Source: an uncultured Clostridia bacterium (lineage in GTDB: Bacteria; Bacillota; Clostridia; Christensenellales; Borkfalkiaceae). Taken from it: 42,069 bases of DNA. The position numbers were made by a program, and so were the translations under genes. Below the pieces are notes generated by a model. The model ran no database searches and was not told where the DNA came from. It saw only the letters and a program-made list of their open reading frames with translations. The DNA is taken from the NCBI GenBank assembly GCA_944367565.1, contig CALVWR010000017.1, forward strand, positions 1 through 42,069, read 5' to 3'. Positions 8,798-16,819 of the stretch are shown here, piece by piece. The first letter of the stretch is position 1. The number at the start of each line of letters is the position of its first letter.

Positions 8798-10276
8798 TTA
8801 TAAAAGGATGCAGATGATGCCTCCGTCGCCTTCGTTCACGATCTTTCCGAGCGTTTTGCACATCTTGTTGCGCGCGTCTTCCGGCATGGCCTTGATCTTT
8901 CCGGAAAGGCTTTCCTCCATCAGGTCGCACAGCGATTTGCCAAACATATTCGTATCCCATATCCCCTGCGGATTACTTTCAAATTCTTTCATCAGATAGT
9001 TGACGAGTTCTTCCCCTTGTTTTTCCGTTCCGACAATGGGATTGACTTCGGCAGAGACGTCTACTTTCATGATATGCAGGCTGGGCGCCGTCGCCTTCAG
9101 CTTCACTCCGTAGCTTCCGCCCCGTTTCACGAGTTCCGGTTCGGAAAGCGACAATTCGTTCACCGTGGGCGTAACGATTCCGTATCCGCTTTCTTCCGCG
9201 CTCTTGAGCGCGTCACGGATTTTGCCGTACTCCCTCTTTGCTTCCGCGAGGGACTTGATATAACTCATCAGTTGATAATCGTCTTTGATCTCATCTCCGC
9301 ATTCTTCGGTCAGCACTTCGTAGAATAATCCCGGTTTCGCGGCAATCGAATATACGACCTTACCTTCCCCGGGCATCACTTCGCAGATTTCGGGGTTGCT
9401 GAGCTTTTCGCTTTCCGAAAACATCTCTCCCATCGTCGCAAAATCACGCATCTTCGTCATGCCGGCCGTTGCAATTTTTGCCTTTTCCGTGATCTCTTTG
9501 ATCAGCGCATTGTCGCAAGGCAACGCCTTCATCCACTGCGGCAGTTCAATATCCACATTCTGTAACGGGAACTCGTACAGGATTTTTTCCAGTATGTCCG
9601 TAATCTCCTGCATCCCGATCTCCGTTACGTTTGTAACGATTACGGGTACGCCGTATTTGCTTTCCAGCGAATTGCCGAGGGCAACACTGTCCTTGTTTGC
9701 CGCGTCTTTTACGTTCAGAACCACAACGAACGGCTTGTTAAGTTCTTTCAGCTCCCTGACGACCCTTTCCTCCGCCGCAACGTAACTCGTCCGGGGAATT
9801 TCCCCGATGCTGCCGTCGGTTGTCACGACGACGCCGATCGTCGAATGTTCCGCTATGACTTTTCTCGTGCCGAGTTCCGCCGCTTTCTCAAACGGAAGTT
9901 CCTTGCTGCTCCACGGCGTCTTCACAAGGCGAGGCTTTTTGCCCTCTTCGTGCCCCATCGCCCCATCCACAAGATAGCCGACGCAATCGATCAGCCTGAC
10001 CTTTGCGGAAATTTTATTTTTAAGCTGAATCTTCACGGCGTTTGCCGGAATAAACTTCGGCTCGGTGGTCATGATCGTTTTCCCGTCGGCCGATTGCGGC
10101 ATTTCATCCGTTGCGATCTGCTTGTTCAGCTTGTTGGAAATGTTCGGTAAAACCAGCGTTTCCATAAACTTTGTCACAAACGTGGATTTTCCCGTACGAA
10201 CGGGACCCACCACGCCGATGTAGATATCTCCGCCCGTACGTTTGGCGATATCTTTGTAGATGTCGTACTTTTCCAT
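8798..10276 (-). CDS. spoIVA: Stage IV sporulation protein A, spore-coat morphogenetic ATPase
   Basis: A 492-residue SpoIVA, the ATPase that polymerises on the forespore surface and forms the platform for coat assembly. The N-terminal domain has a Walker A motif GPVRTGKST (24-32) in a TRAFAC-like NTPase fold, followed by LIDCVGYLVDGA and TTDGSIGEIPR. The conserved C-terminus ends GGIICILL. Length matches Bacillus subtilis SpoIVA (492). The ATG at 10276 follows GGGAGG. A sigma-E-like promoter sits just upstream, as expected for a mother-cell gene. It is downstream of plsY, but probably has its own transcription unit. Its presence is the best evidence that this organism forms endospores or descends from spore formers. 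Confidence 0.97.
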   Translation of the reverse strand: MEKYDIYKDIAKRTGGDIYIGVVGPVRTGKSTFVTKFMETLVLPNISNKLNKQIATDEMPQSADGKTIMTTEPKFIPANAVKIQLKNKISAKVRLIDCVGYLVDGAMGHEEGKKPRLVKTPWSSKELPFEKAAELGTRKVIAEHSTIGVVVTTDGSIGEIPRTSYVAAEERVVRELKELNKPFVVVLNVKDAANKDSVALGNSLESKYGVPVIVTNVTEIGMQEITDILEKILYEFPLQNVDIELPQWMKALPCDNALIKEITEKAKIATAGMTKMRDFATMGEMFSESEKLSNPEICEVMPGEGKVVYSIAAKPGLFYEVLTEECGDEIKDDYQLMSYIKSLAEAKREYGKIRDALKSAEESGYGIVTPTVNELSLSEPELVKRGGSYGVKLKATAPSLHIMKVDVSAEVNPIVGTEKQGEELVNYLMKEFESNPQGIWDTNMFGKSLCDLMEESLSGKIKAMPEDARNKMCKTLGKIVNEGDGGIICILL

Positions 10277-10304
10277 GAAAAAACCTCCCACATATTACAA
10301 GAAT

Positions 10305-10333
10305 AATATATGAGAGGCTTTTATCGTTTATGA
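10305..10333 (-). promoter_or_regulatory. Sigma-E-like promoter of spoIVA
   Basis: Minus strand TCATAAA (10333-10327), 14-base spacer, CATATATT (10312-10305). The Bacillus sigma-E consensus is roughly (G/T)(A/C)ATA(T/A/C)(T/A), 13-15 bases, CATACA(A/C)T. The -35 fits fully and the -10 differs at two positions. Spacing to the GGGAGG site and ATG at 10276 is natural. Confidence 0.6.
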
Positions 10334-10342
10334 AAAGTTTTT

Positions 10343-11146
10343 TTATTTTCTGTTTTCTTCGTTTTGATTCCCGTTTTTCTTCTCGTTTTCCGCCTTTTCC
10401 AGCTTTTCGGCTTTCTTCTGGCGCATCTTCACAAACATTTCCTTGATCGACGTCAGATGCTCCTCGCCCGCCAGCATCCGCTCGATATTGTTCCTGTGCG
10501 CAATCCATGTGATCAGACAGATCGCGAGAATCAGAACGTTTGCCGCGATATAATACGGAATCACCTTCGGCGTGTCCGGCCCTATATTATAAAGTATAAA
10601 CAGCCGGATGCTTGAAGCGATCGCCGGCGGCGTGATGGCGATAATCGAGCCCATTGCTCCGTATTCCGTAAGATAAATCACGACCACGGCGGCAATCAGA
10701 CTCATAATCTCCACAAAAAACCAGCCCCATTCTCCCACTACCGCCATCAAAATCGCCCATGCCATAAATACGCCGATGGTCGTTGCGATTCCTTTTCCGC
10801 CTTTGAATTTATAAAATACAGGATAAATATGACCTACAACCGCAAAAAATCCGCAAAGAAATATTCCCAGATCGCCCAGATCGAACGCGGCATCCGGCAA
10901 CGTCTTTCCACGCAGAACAAAATAGCCCGCAAGCGCAGGAATCAAACCTTTCAGCATATCGAGGAAAAGCGTCAAAAGTCCCAGTTTAATGCCGAAATTC
11001 CGGCTCATATTCATCGTTCCGGGATTTCCGCTTCCGAATTTTCTGATATCGGTCTTTTTTATTTTGGTAATCATAATCGCATTATTGAAACAGCCCATCA
11101 GATATGACCCGATCGACAATAATACGATCACCCACCAGTTATTCAT
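10343..11146 (-). CDS. plsY: Acyl-phosphate:glycerol-3-phosphate acyltransferase PlsY
   Basis: A polytopic membrane enzyme that transfers an acyl group from acyl-phosphate to glycerol-3-phosphate, the first step of phospholipid synthesis. Its three family motifs are present: FGSGNPGTMNMSRNFG, GHIYPVFYKFKGGKGIATT and RNNIERMLAGEE. The family is usually about 200 residues; this one has 267, the excess being a Lys/Glu-rich cytoplasmic tail of about 45 residues (MRQKKAEKLEKAENEKK) and a longer middle. The start overlaps the der stop by 8 bases, with AGGGGAAAG upstream, so it is co-expressed with der. Confidence 0.95.
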   Translation of the reverse strand: MNNWWVIVLLSIGSYLMGCFNNAIMITKIKKTDIRKFGSGNPGTMNMSRNFGIKLGLLTLFLDMLKGLIPALAGYFVLRGKTLPDAAFDLGDLGIFLCGFFAVVGHIYPVFYKFKGGKGIATTIGVFMAWAILMAVVGEWGWFFVEIMSLIAAVVVIYLTEYGAMGSIIAITPPAIASSIRLFILYNIGPDTPKVIPYYIAANVLILAICLITWIAHRNNIERMLAGEEHLTSIKEMFVKMRQKKAEKLEKAENEKKNGNQNEENRK

Positions 11147-12458
11147 CTTCTTTCCCCTGTTCCCTTGCGATTATTTTGATCGGCGTTCCGGAAAAATCAA
11201 ACGCCTTTCGGATACAGTTTTCCAAATACCTGCGATAGGAAAAATGCATCAGTTTTTCATCGTTGACAAACAAAATGAACGTCGGCGGACACACATCCGC
11301 CTGTGTAGCATACATGATCTTCAGCCTCCGCCCGTTTACCGACGGTGGTTCGTTCATACGCACGCTGTCCAAGATCAGATCGTTCAGTAAACCCGTCGAC
11401 ACCCTGAAACGTGCATGCTCCAGAACCGTTTTCGCCAACGTCAGCACTTTATCCGCTCTCTGCCCCGTCTTTGCCGAAATATAGACCGCTTGAAAATAGT
11501 CCATAAACTTCAGATCTTCTTTCAGTTTTTCGTTGAACTTGTTTACGGTGAACGTATCTTTTTCCACGGCGTCCCATTTATTCATCACGATCACGCTCGG
11601 TTTCCCCTGCTCGTGTACGTAACCGCAGATCTTCACCGACTGCTCCGTCAAGCCTTCCGCCGCATCGATAACGATAAGACAGACATCCGCGCGACGAACT
11701 GCCGCCAATGCGCGAATTACGCTGTAATACTCCAGATCTTCCTCTACGTTCTTTTTCTTCCTTATCCCCGCAGTATCGATCAGCGTGTACTTCTGCCCTT
11801 CAAATTCAAACGGCGTATCGATGGCGTCTCGCGTTGTCCCGGCAACGTCGGAAACGATCGTTCTCTCAAATCCCAATATACGGTTGCACAAACACGATTT
11901 GCCCGCGTTCGGCCGTCCGACTACCGCAATCTTGATGGAATCGGCTTCTTCTTTTTCGGCGTTGCCTTCAAAATACGACACCACTTCATCCAGCAACTCG
12001 CCCACGCCTTTCATCTGCTCCGCCGAAATTCCGTACGGCGTTCCGAGTCCCAGTTCGTAGAATTCGTAAAGCAGATCTTCTTTGTATGTGTCGAGCTTGT
12101 TGACCGCCAGAACTACCGGTTTTCCCGATTTTCTCAGTTTCTGCGCGACATCTCTGTCCGCGCCCGTGATCCCGCTCTTTACGTCGGTAAAAAACAGGAT
12201 GACGTCCGCCGTTTCGATGGCGATTTCCGCCTGTTTTTTGATGTGCCGCCACATTTCATCGTCACTCTTCAATTCAAGGCCGCCCGTGTCCACCAACGTA
12301 AAATGTTTGCCGCACCATTCCGCATCCGCATATAATCGGTCTCGCGTCACACCCGGCGTATCTTTTACAATCGAAATCTTCTTTCCGGTCACTTTATTGA
12401 AAAACGTCGATTTCCCCACGTTCGGTCGCCCGACAATTGCAACGATCGGTTTTGCCAT
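11139..12458 (-). CDS. der: Ribosome-assembly GTPase Der (EngA)
   Basis: A 439-residue GTPase with two tandem G domains, needed for 50S subunit maturation. P-loops are GRPNVGKST (10-18) and GRPNAGKSC (181-189); G3 motifs are DTGG and DTAG, and G4 motifs NKLD and NKWD. The C-terminal KH-like domain follows (TGLLNDLILDSVRMNEPP). The second P-loop ends in Cys instead of Ser/Thr, a minor variation. AGGTG precedes the ATG. der-plsY is a common Firmicutes pairing. A promoter overlapping the upstream terminator is likely. Confidence 0.97.
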   Translation of the reverse strand: MAKPIVAIVGRPNVGKSTFFNKVTGKKISIVKDTPGVTRDRLYADAEWCGKHFTLVDTGGLELKSDDEMWRHIKKQAEIAIETADVILFFTDVKSGITGADRDVAQKLRKSGKPVVLAVNKLDTYKEDLLYEFYELGLGTPYGISAEQMKGVGELLDEVVSYFEGNAEKEEADSIKIAVVGRPNAGKSCLCNRILGFERTIVSDVAGTTRDAIDTPFEFEGQKYTLIDTAGIRKKKNVEEDLEYYSVIRALAAVRRADVCLIVIDAAEGLTEQSVKICGYVHEQGKPSVIVMNKWDAVEKDTFTVNKFNEKLKEDLKFMDYFQAVYISAKTGQRADKVLTLAKTVLEHARFRVSTGLLNDLILDSVRMNEPPSVNGRRLKIMYATQADVCPPTFILFVNDEKLMHFSYRRYLENCIRKAFDFSGTPIKIIAREQGKEDE

Positions 12459-12488
12459 AATTCACCTGCTCTTCTTTTCGTTACCTAC

Positions 12489-12517
12489 AGTTTACCAAAT
12501 CAGTACAAAAAAGGCAA
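12489..12517 (-). promoter_or_regulatory. Probable promoter of der-plsY
   Basis: Minus strand TTGCCT (12517-12512), 17-base spacer, TAAACT (12494-12489). Its -35 box lies inside the 3' arm of the preceding gene's terminator. It is a moderate match to consensus. Confidence 0.45.
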
Positions 12518-12535
12518 GCGTTGTAACCGCCTGCC
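12506..12535 (-). terminator. Terminator of the small membrane protein gene
   Basis: Minus strand stem ggcaggcg / cgcttgcc (12535-12528 and 12520-12513), 8 bp with one G-T pair, 7-base loop, then TTTTTTG. Confidence 0.85.
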
Positions 12536-12554
12536 GTTTCTTTTGAACATCCTT

Positions 12555-12851
12555 TCAGATAATCTGGAAGCCTTTCAATACGCCGAACGTACATCCGAGC
12601 GCATAAATCACCAGCGCGACCCAATAAACGATTCTCCAACCTTTTTTCAAACCTCTCGCATATTCGTATGCGGGAAACGCGATTCCGATCAGCAGCGCCA
12701 CTTTCGCGACCAGATCCAAAATCGTACCTGCTTTCGATCCGGCAAGCAATCCTCCGATCACAAATATGACCGCCGATAAAAACAGCGCAATAAACGCACA
12801 CAATTTGACGAAACTTCTTCTCGCAGCTCTCTCTGTTCTCTGTTTTGCCAT
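12555..12851 (-). CDS. Small three-helix membrane protein of unknown function
   Basis: A 98-residue protein I do not recognise. A basic start (MAKQRTERAARRS) is followed by three hydrophobic segments, roughly residues 15-37, 45-60 and 72-92, with positive residues between the second and third (ARGLKKGWR). A clear promoter, AAAGGAG ribosome site and terminator make it a well-formed single-gene unit. It may be a species- or order-level conserved small membrane protein. Confidence 0.8.
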   Translation of the reverse strand: MAKQRTERAARRSFVKLCAFIALFLSAVIFVIGGLLAGSKAGTILDLVAKVALLIGIAFPAYEYARGLKKGWRIVYWVALVIYALGCTFGVLKGFQII

Positions 12852-12884
12852 ACTTCTTTCTGCTCCTTTTCTTTTTTCCTTTAT

Positions 12885-12913
12885 AGAATATCATTTCTCG
12901 ACGCGAATATCAA
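12885..12913 (-). promoter_or_regulatory. Promoter of the small membrane protein gene
   Basis: Minus strand TTGATA (12913-12908), 17-base spacer, TATTCT (12890-12885), about 30 bases before the ATG. Confidence 0.65.
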
Positions 12914-12977
12914 GAATTTTTCATGTTTTTTTAAAATTTCCCGCCTTTATATCCTGCTTATTTTGACGATTTTGACT

Positions 12978-13394
12978 TCAAAGCATCTCTTCCGTCAGAA
13001 TTCTGTATCCGTTTTTCAAAAACAGTTCGCTCGTGACGCCGTTCCCCTCGATCAGTTTTCCGCTGAATGTTCCGTCATAAATCTTTCCGCATCCGCATGA
13101 AGGACTCTTCGCTTTGAATATGCATAACTCCACGCCCTGCTCTTGCGCCGTTTTCAATGCAATTTCCGCTCCCTTGCGGTATTGCGCCGTAACATCCTTT
13201 CCGTCCGCCGCGATCACTTTGTCTCCGATCCTTTCCGCCGGAGCACGCGGCGTACACAATCCGCCGTCGGTTTCGGGACATACGCCGATCAGCTCGTGTT
13301 CCTTTGCTAAGGCCAACACCTTTTCGTTTCTGCAATGATCGCCCTTATATCGACAGTTTTCTCCCAACAAACACCGACTCACCAAAATCTTCAT
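12978..13394 (-). CDS. DUF523 family protein
   Basis: A 138-residue protein of the widespread DUF523 family (YbbK-like), function unproven. Family marks are the N-terminal VSRCLLGENCRYKG with two cysteines, VCPETDGGLCTPRAPAE in the middle, and KSPSCGCGKIYDG. The conserved cysteines suggest metal or redox chemistry, which is inference. I choose the ATG at 13394, with GAGGTG six bases upstream; nearby GTG and ATG codons at 13403 and 13400 are alternatives. It is transcribed away from the permease-upp operon. Confidence 0.9.
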   Translation of the reverse strand: MKILVSRCLLGENCRYKGDHCRNEKVLALAKEHELIGVCPETDGGLCTPRAPAERIGDKVIAADGKDVTAQYRKGAEIALKTAQEQGVELCIFKAKSPSCGCGKIYDGTFSGKLIEGNGVTSELFLKNGYRILTEEML

Positions 13395-13412
13395 ATGCAT
13401 CACCTCTTTTTT

Positions 13413-13441
13413 ATTTTACAGGAAAGTTTATTTTTTTTCAA
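13413..13441 (-). promoter_or_regulatory. Promoter of the DUF523 gene
   Basis: Minus strand TTGAAA (13441-13436), 17-base spacer, TAAAAT (13418-13413). It is back to back with the permease promoter. Confidence 0.65.
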
Positions 13442-13458
13442 TTCTTTCGGCAAATGTT

Positions 13459-13487
13459 TTGACATTATTTTTACGATATGATAAAAT
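13459..13487 (+). promoter_or_regulatory. Promoter of the NCS2 permease-upp operon
   Basis: TTGACA (13459-13464), 17-base spacer, TAAAAT (13482-13487). It gives a 5' leader of about 158 bases before the permease ATG. Confidence 0.75.
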
Positions 13488-13493
13488 CTATAC

Positions 13494-13613
13494 AGTTTCA
13501 TCGGCTTAACAAAATCGGCGGCACGGATATACCGAACCGCATTCCTTGAAAGCCTTGTGTTTTCAAATGCGTTTCAAGCGCCTTGCAGTATTTTCGTACG
13601 CAAGGCTTTTTTT
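13494..13613 (+). promoter_or_regulatory. Attenuator-type leader upstream of the permease-upp operon
   Basis: The leader contains three structural elements. A hairpin spans 13518-13540 (gcgg/ccgc enclosing cgg/ccg). A second stem pairs cttgaaa (13545 on) with tttcaag (13572-13578). An intrinsic terminator gccttgc/gcaaggc (13580-13586, 13600-13606) is followed by seven T. The segment gccttgtg (13552-13559) could pair with cgcaaggc in place of the terminator's own left arm, so two exclusive folds are possible. Premature termination control of pyrimidine or purine salvage genes is common. I do not see a PyrR-binding loop consensus or a purine-riboswitch core, so the signal sensed is unknown. Confidence 0.6.
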
Positions 13614-13651
13614 CTGTTTTTCTCGGATAAATTTTGTAAGGAGATATACAA

Positions 13652-15163
13652 ATGAAACTCATTTACGGTATTCAGGACAAGCCCACATTCGGAAAATTGC
13701 TGATCTTTGCTTTTCAGCAGATGATCGCAATTATGGCGGCGACATTACTCGTTCCCATCATCATTACTTCTCAAGGTCTTACGATGGATCCCGCGGCCGC
13801 CCTCTTCGGAGCAGGAGTCGGCACGCTTGTTTACATCCTTTGTACCAAAAGAAAAAGTCCGGTCTTTCTGGGCAGTTCCTTTACCTTTCTCGGCGCAATG
13901 GGTGCAGCCGCCGCGCAGAATTACGGTTATTGGGGACTGATTATCGGCGTCGGTTTTGCCGGTCTTGTTTATCTCATCATCGCCCTGATCATCAAATTCG
14001 TCGGCTCCGCCTGGGTAAACAAACTTTTACCTGCGGTCATCATCGGACCGATCGTCGCCATCATCGGACTTTCGCTTTCCGGCACCGCTACCGACTGGCT
14101 CATGAATAACGGCGGTACGCAATACAACCTCCTTGCGATCCTCTGTGGTCTGGTCTCTTTCTTTGTGATCGTGCTGACTTCCGTCAAAGGCGGAAAAACG
14201 TTGAAATTGATCCCGTTTATCGTGGGGATCGGCGCCGGCTATGCGCTTGCGCTGATCTTTACCGTGATCGGGAAAGCCGCGAACGTTGCTTACCTGCAGA
14301 TTCTTGATTTCACGCCTTTTATCGAAACATTCGGCGAACTTCGCCTGCAGAGTTTCCTCGATTATCCCAAATTCACCTTTTTGATGGGCATTGAAACAGC
14401 CGGTCAGTACGCCCCCATCGACGGCGCGGCGATCGGCAACCTTGCGCTTCTGTTTGCACCCATCGGCGTTGTAGAACTCGCGCAACACATTGCCGACCAT
14501 AAAAACCTCGGCAATATCATCGAAAAAGACCTCATCAGCGATCCCGGTCTTTCCAGCACCCTGCTCGGCGACGGTCTCGGCTCCATTGTAGGCGCGATCT
14601 TCGGCGGCTGCGCGAATACCACTTACGGCGAATCCGTAGGATGCGTCGCAATCACGAAAAACGCATCGGTCATCACGATCATCTGCGCTTCCGTCGGCTG
14701 TGTAATTCTTTCTTTCATTTCGCCCTTTGTGGCCCTGATCAATTCCATTCCCAAATGCGTAATGGGCGGCGCGTGCGTTGCGCTTTACGGCTTCATCGCC
14801 GTCAGCGGCCTGCAAATGCTCAAAGAAGTCGACCTCGGCGATAACCGCAATCTTTTTGTCGTCAGCGCGATTCTCGTTTGCGGGATCGGCGGACTGACGC
14901 TCAACTTCGGCGTAAATCATACGACCGGCAATGCACTCCTTTCCATCACCTCCATCGCGACGGCATTGATCGTCGGTATCATTACCAACCTGATCGTCAA
15001 CGTGGGCAAAAATAATGAAGAAGCGCAGGATGCGCTTTCGGCAAGTGCGTCCGCGATGAAAGACGTATCTCCCGTACCGGCAGAAGAAACCGCCGAAAAT
15101 CATTTACAGGAAAACGATTCCGTCGAAAATAATTTACAGGAAAACGATTCCATGCAGAGGTAA
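13652..15163 (+). CDS. NCS2 family nucleobase permease (uracil/xanthine type, UraA-like)
   Basis: A 503-residue membrane transporter with about 14 hydrophobic segments. NCS2 signatures are visible: LLVPIIITSQGL near residue 35, VFLGSSFTFLGAM, and FGGCANTTYGESVGCVAITKNA in the TM10 region, which holds the substrate-binding residues. ALYGFIAVSGLQML follows. Because upp follows only 3 bases later, uracil is the likely substrate. The ribosome site aaggagatatacaa is strong. The C-terminus is a hydrophilic tail with a duplicated 10-residue unit ending at QR. Regulation is probably by the attenuator-like leader. Confidence 0.93.
   Translation: MKLIYGIQDKPTFGKLLIFAFQQMIAIMAATLLVPIIITSQGLTMDPAAALFGAGVGTLVYILCTKRKSPVFLGSSFTFLGAMGAAAAQNYGYWGLIIGVGFAGLVYLIIALIIKFVGSAWVNKLLPAVIIGPIVAIIGLSLSGTATDWLMNNGGTQYNLLAILCGLVSFFVIVLTSVKGGKTLKLIPFIVGIGAGYALALIFTVIGKAANVAYLQILDFTPFIETFGELRLQSFLDYPKFTFLMGIETAGQYAPIDGAAIGNLALLFAPIGVVELAQHIADHKNLGNIIEKDLISDPGLSSTLLGDGLGSIVGAIFGGCANTTYGESVGCVAITKNASVITIICASVGCVILSFISPFVALINSIPKCVMGGACVALYGFIAVSGLQMLKEVDLGDNRNLFVVSAILVCGIGGLTLNFGVNHTTGNALLSITSIATALIVGIITNLIVNVGKNNEEAQDALSASASAMKDVSPVPAEETAENHLQENDSVENNLQENDSMQR
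15095..15154 (+). repeat. Two 30-bp in-frame repeats at the 3' end of the permease gene
   Basis: Units 15095-15124 and 15125-15154 share gaaaat, atttacagg and aaaacgattcc and encode ENHLQENDSV and ENNLQENDSM. They add a short acidic cytoplasmic tail and look like a recent slip duplication. Confidence 0.85.
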
Positions 15164-15166
15164 ACT

Positions 15167-15808
15167 ATGGAAAATTATATGAAAAACGTTACGCTTTTCA
15201 AACATCCGCTCATCGCGCATAAAATCACGCATCTTTGCGACGTTCGTACGAATACCAAGGAATTCCGGGAAATTGTCAGCGAACTTGCCATGCTGATGGG
15301 GTATGAAGCGTTCCGCGATTTGAAAACGAAAAACGTCAGAATCACAGCGCCTTTATCCTCTTTCGATTCGCCCGTGATCGACGAAAAAATTACTATTGTT
15401 CCCATTTTGCGGGCGGGACTCGGCATGGTCGACGGACTCACATCGCTGTTTCCCACTGCAAAAATCGGACATATCGGACTGTATCGCGATGAAGAAACTC
15501 TGCAACCTGTAGAATATTACTGTAAATTGCCGAAAGATACCGTGGACGGTCAGATCATCGTCGTAGATCCGGCGCTCGCCACCGGCGGAAGCGCGGCAGC
15601 CGCAATTACCTGTATCAAAAAACGCGGCTTTAAAAAGATCAAGCTGCTTTCTCTGATCGCATCCCCCGAAGGAATCAGACGCGTTGCCGAAGAACATCCC
15701 GACGTAAAAATTTTTGCCGCGCATTATGCGGATGCTCCTTTGAATGAAAAGGGATATATCATTACGGCTTTCGGCGATGCCGGCGACAGGATTTTCGGCA
15801 CGAAATAA
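15167..15808 (+). CDS. upp: Uracil phosphoribosyltransferase
   Basis: A 213-residue enzyme joining uracil and PRPP to give UMP, the main uracil-salvage step. The N-terminal [15 protein letters not shown] is typical. [10 protein letters not shown]-like [13 protein letters not shown], the PRPP loop [14 protein letters not shown], and the C-terminal uracil-binding [18 protein letters not shown] complete the family picture. AGAGG lies before the ATG at 15167. It is in one operon with the permease, so uptake and trapping of uracil are expressed together. Confidence 0.97.
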   Translation: MENYMKNVTLFKHPLIAHKITHLCDVRTNTKEFREIVSELAMLMGYEAFRDLKTKNVRITAPLSSFDSPVIDEKITIVPILRAGLGMVDGLTSLFPTAKIGHIGLYRDEETLQPVEYYCKLPKDTVDGQIIVVDPALATGGSAAAAITCIKKRGFKKIKLLSLIASPEGIRRVAEEHPDVKIFAAHYADAPLNEKGYIITAFGDAGDRIFGTK

Positions 15809-15873
15809 AATCCTTAAATCGTCAGAGAAATACTTTTGATATTATTTATGATTCTATCTGTTGAAAAATACAC

Positions 15874-15912
15874 AAAAACCGTTAGGGAATTCCTAACGGT
15901 TTTTCTTTTTTT
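15874..15912. terminator. Bidirectional terminator between upp and the pseudouridine synthase gene
   Basis: A perfect 13-bp stem aaaaaccgttagg / cctaacggttttt with a 5-base loop. It is flanked by T-runs on both strands and lies between converging genes. Confidence 0.93.
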
Positions 15913-15916
15913 GACT

Positions 15917-16819
15917 TTATTTGAGGACGCTTAATACTTTTTCAAAATAGTCGGGAATCGGAGCCTGAAAATGCATCCTTTCGTTTGTTCTCGGATGCGT
16001 CAGAATGAGCTCTTTTGCGTGCAGTAATTGTCCCGCAAGATGAAACTTATCTTTCTGGTATCCGTACTCCCTGTCCCCGACGATCGGATGGTGCATATAT
16101 TTTGCATGAACGCGGATCTGATGCGTACGCCCGGTCCTGAGAGAAAATTCCGCCAATGTATAATTTTCGTATCGTTTCAATACTTTGAAGTCCGTTACGG
16201 CGAGCCTTCCTTTTGCGGAAACCGCCATTTTCGTGCGATCCCTGTCGCTCCGCGCAATATGGGTTTCGATTGTCCCGCTGTCTTCCTTGACGACGCCCTC
16301 AAGCAAAGCGACATAGATACGCTTACAAGTCTTTTCTTCAATCTGTTTCGACAGCGAGAGATGTGCCGCATCGTTCTTCGCGACAACGAGCAATCCCGAC
16401 GTGTTTTTATCGATCCGATGCACGATTCCCGGGCGGATTACGCCGTTGATCCCCGAAAGACTGTCAAGATGATATAAAAGTGCATTGACCAAGGTTGACC
16501 CGTGCGTACCGTTGCCGGCATGTACGGTCATTCCCTGCGGCTTGTTGATTACGGCAATATCCTCGTCCTGATAGATTATATCCAAAGGAATGTTTTCCGG
16601 CTCAACGTCGAGATTTCTGCACGGTTCTTCCGCAACCTGTACGACATCTCCGGATTTAAGCACGCATCTCCCCTTGATCTGTTTTCCGTTTAAAAAAACT
16701 TTGCCGTCGTCGCAAAGTTTTTTGATGTGAGAACGCGTCTGCCCGCTGACGGCTGCAAGATAAACGTCCGCCCGCTCTCCGTCATACATTGCCGTCACGG
16801 TATATTCCTTACTTTCCAT
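15917..16819 (-). CDS. RluA/RluD family rRNA pseudouridine synthase
   Basis: A 300-residue enzyme converting uridines in RNA to pseudouridine. An S4 RNA-binding domain (about 13-65, SGQTRSHIKKLCDDGKVFLN) precedes the catalytic domain with HRIDKNTSGLLVVAKN, whose D137 is the catalytic aspartate. The motif LRTGRTHQIRVH follows. It starts within the end of lspA (11-base overlap), the arrangement seen in many Firmicutes (lspA then rluD/ylyB). The exact rRNA target, probably 23S positions as in RluD, is by analogy only. Confidence 0.95.
   Translation of the reverse strand: MESKEYTVTAMYDGERADVYLAAVSGQTRSHIKKLCDDGKVFLNGKQIKGRCVLKSGDVVQVAEEPCRNLDVEPENIPLDIIYQDEDIAVINKPQGMTVHAGNGTHGSTLVNALLYHLDSLSGINGVIRPGIVHRIDKNTSGLLVVAKNDAAHLSLSKQIEEKTCKRIYVALLEGVVKEDSGTIETHIARSDRDRTKMAVSAKGRLAVTDFKVLKRYENYTLAEFSLRTGRTHQIRVHAKYMHHPIVGDREYGYQKDKFHLAGQLLHAKELILTHPRTNERMHFQAPIPDYFEKVLSVLK

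Noticed and set aside
11415-12335. 306-codon plus-strand frame
   Set aside because: It is antisense to der; der carries all GTPase motifs on the other strand.
13494-13613. Purine riboswitch or PyrR-binding site in the permease leader
   Set aside because: I could not find the conserved purine-riboswitch core or the PyrR loop consensus, so only an attenuator of unknown signal is claimed.
14027-15103. Long open frame (358 codons) on the minus strand
   Set aside because: It is a shadow of the NCS2 permease gene; composition is rich in Arg, Asp and Gly, there is no family resemblance, and the permease frame is unmistakable.
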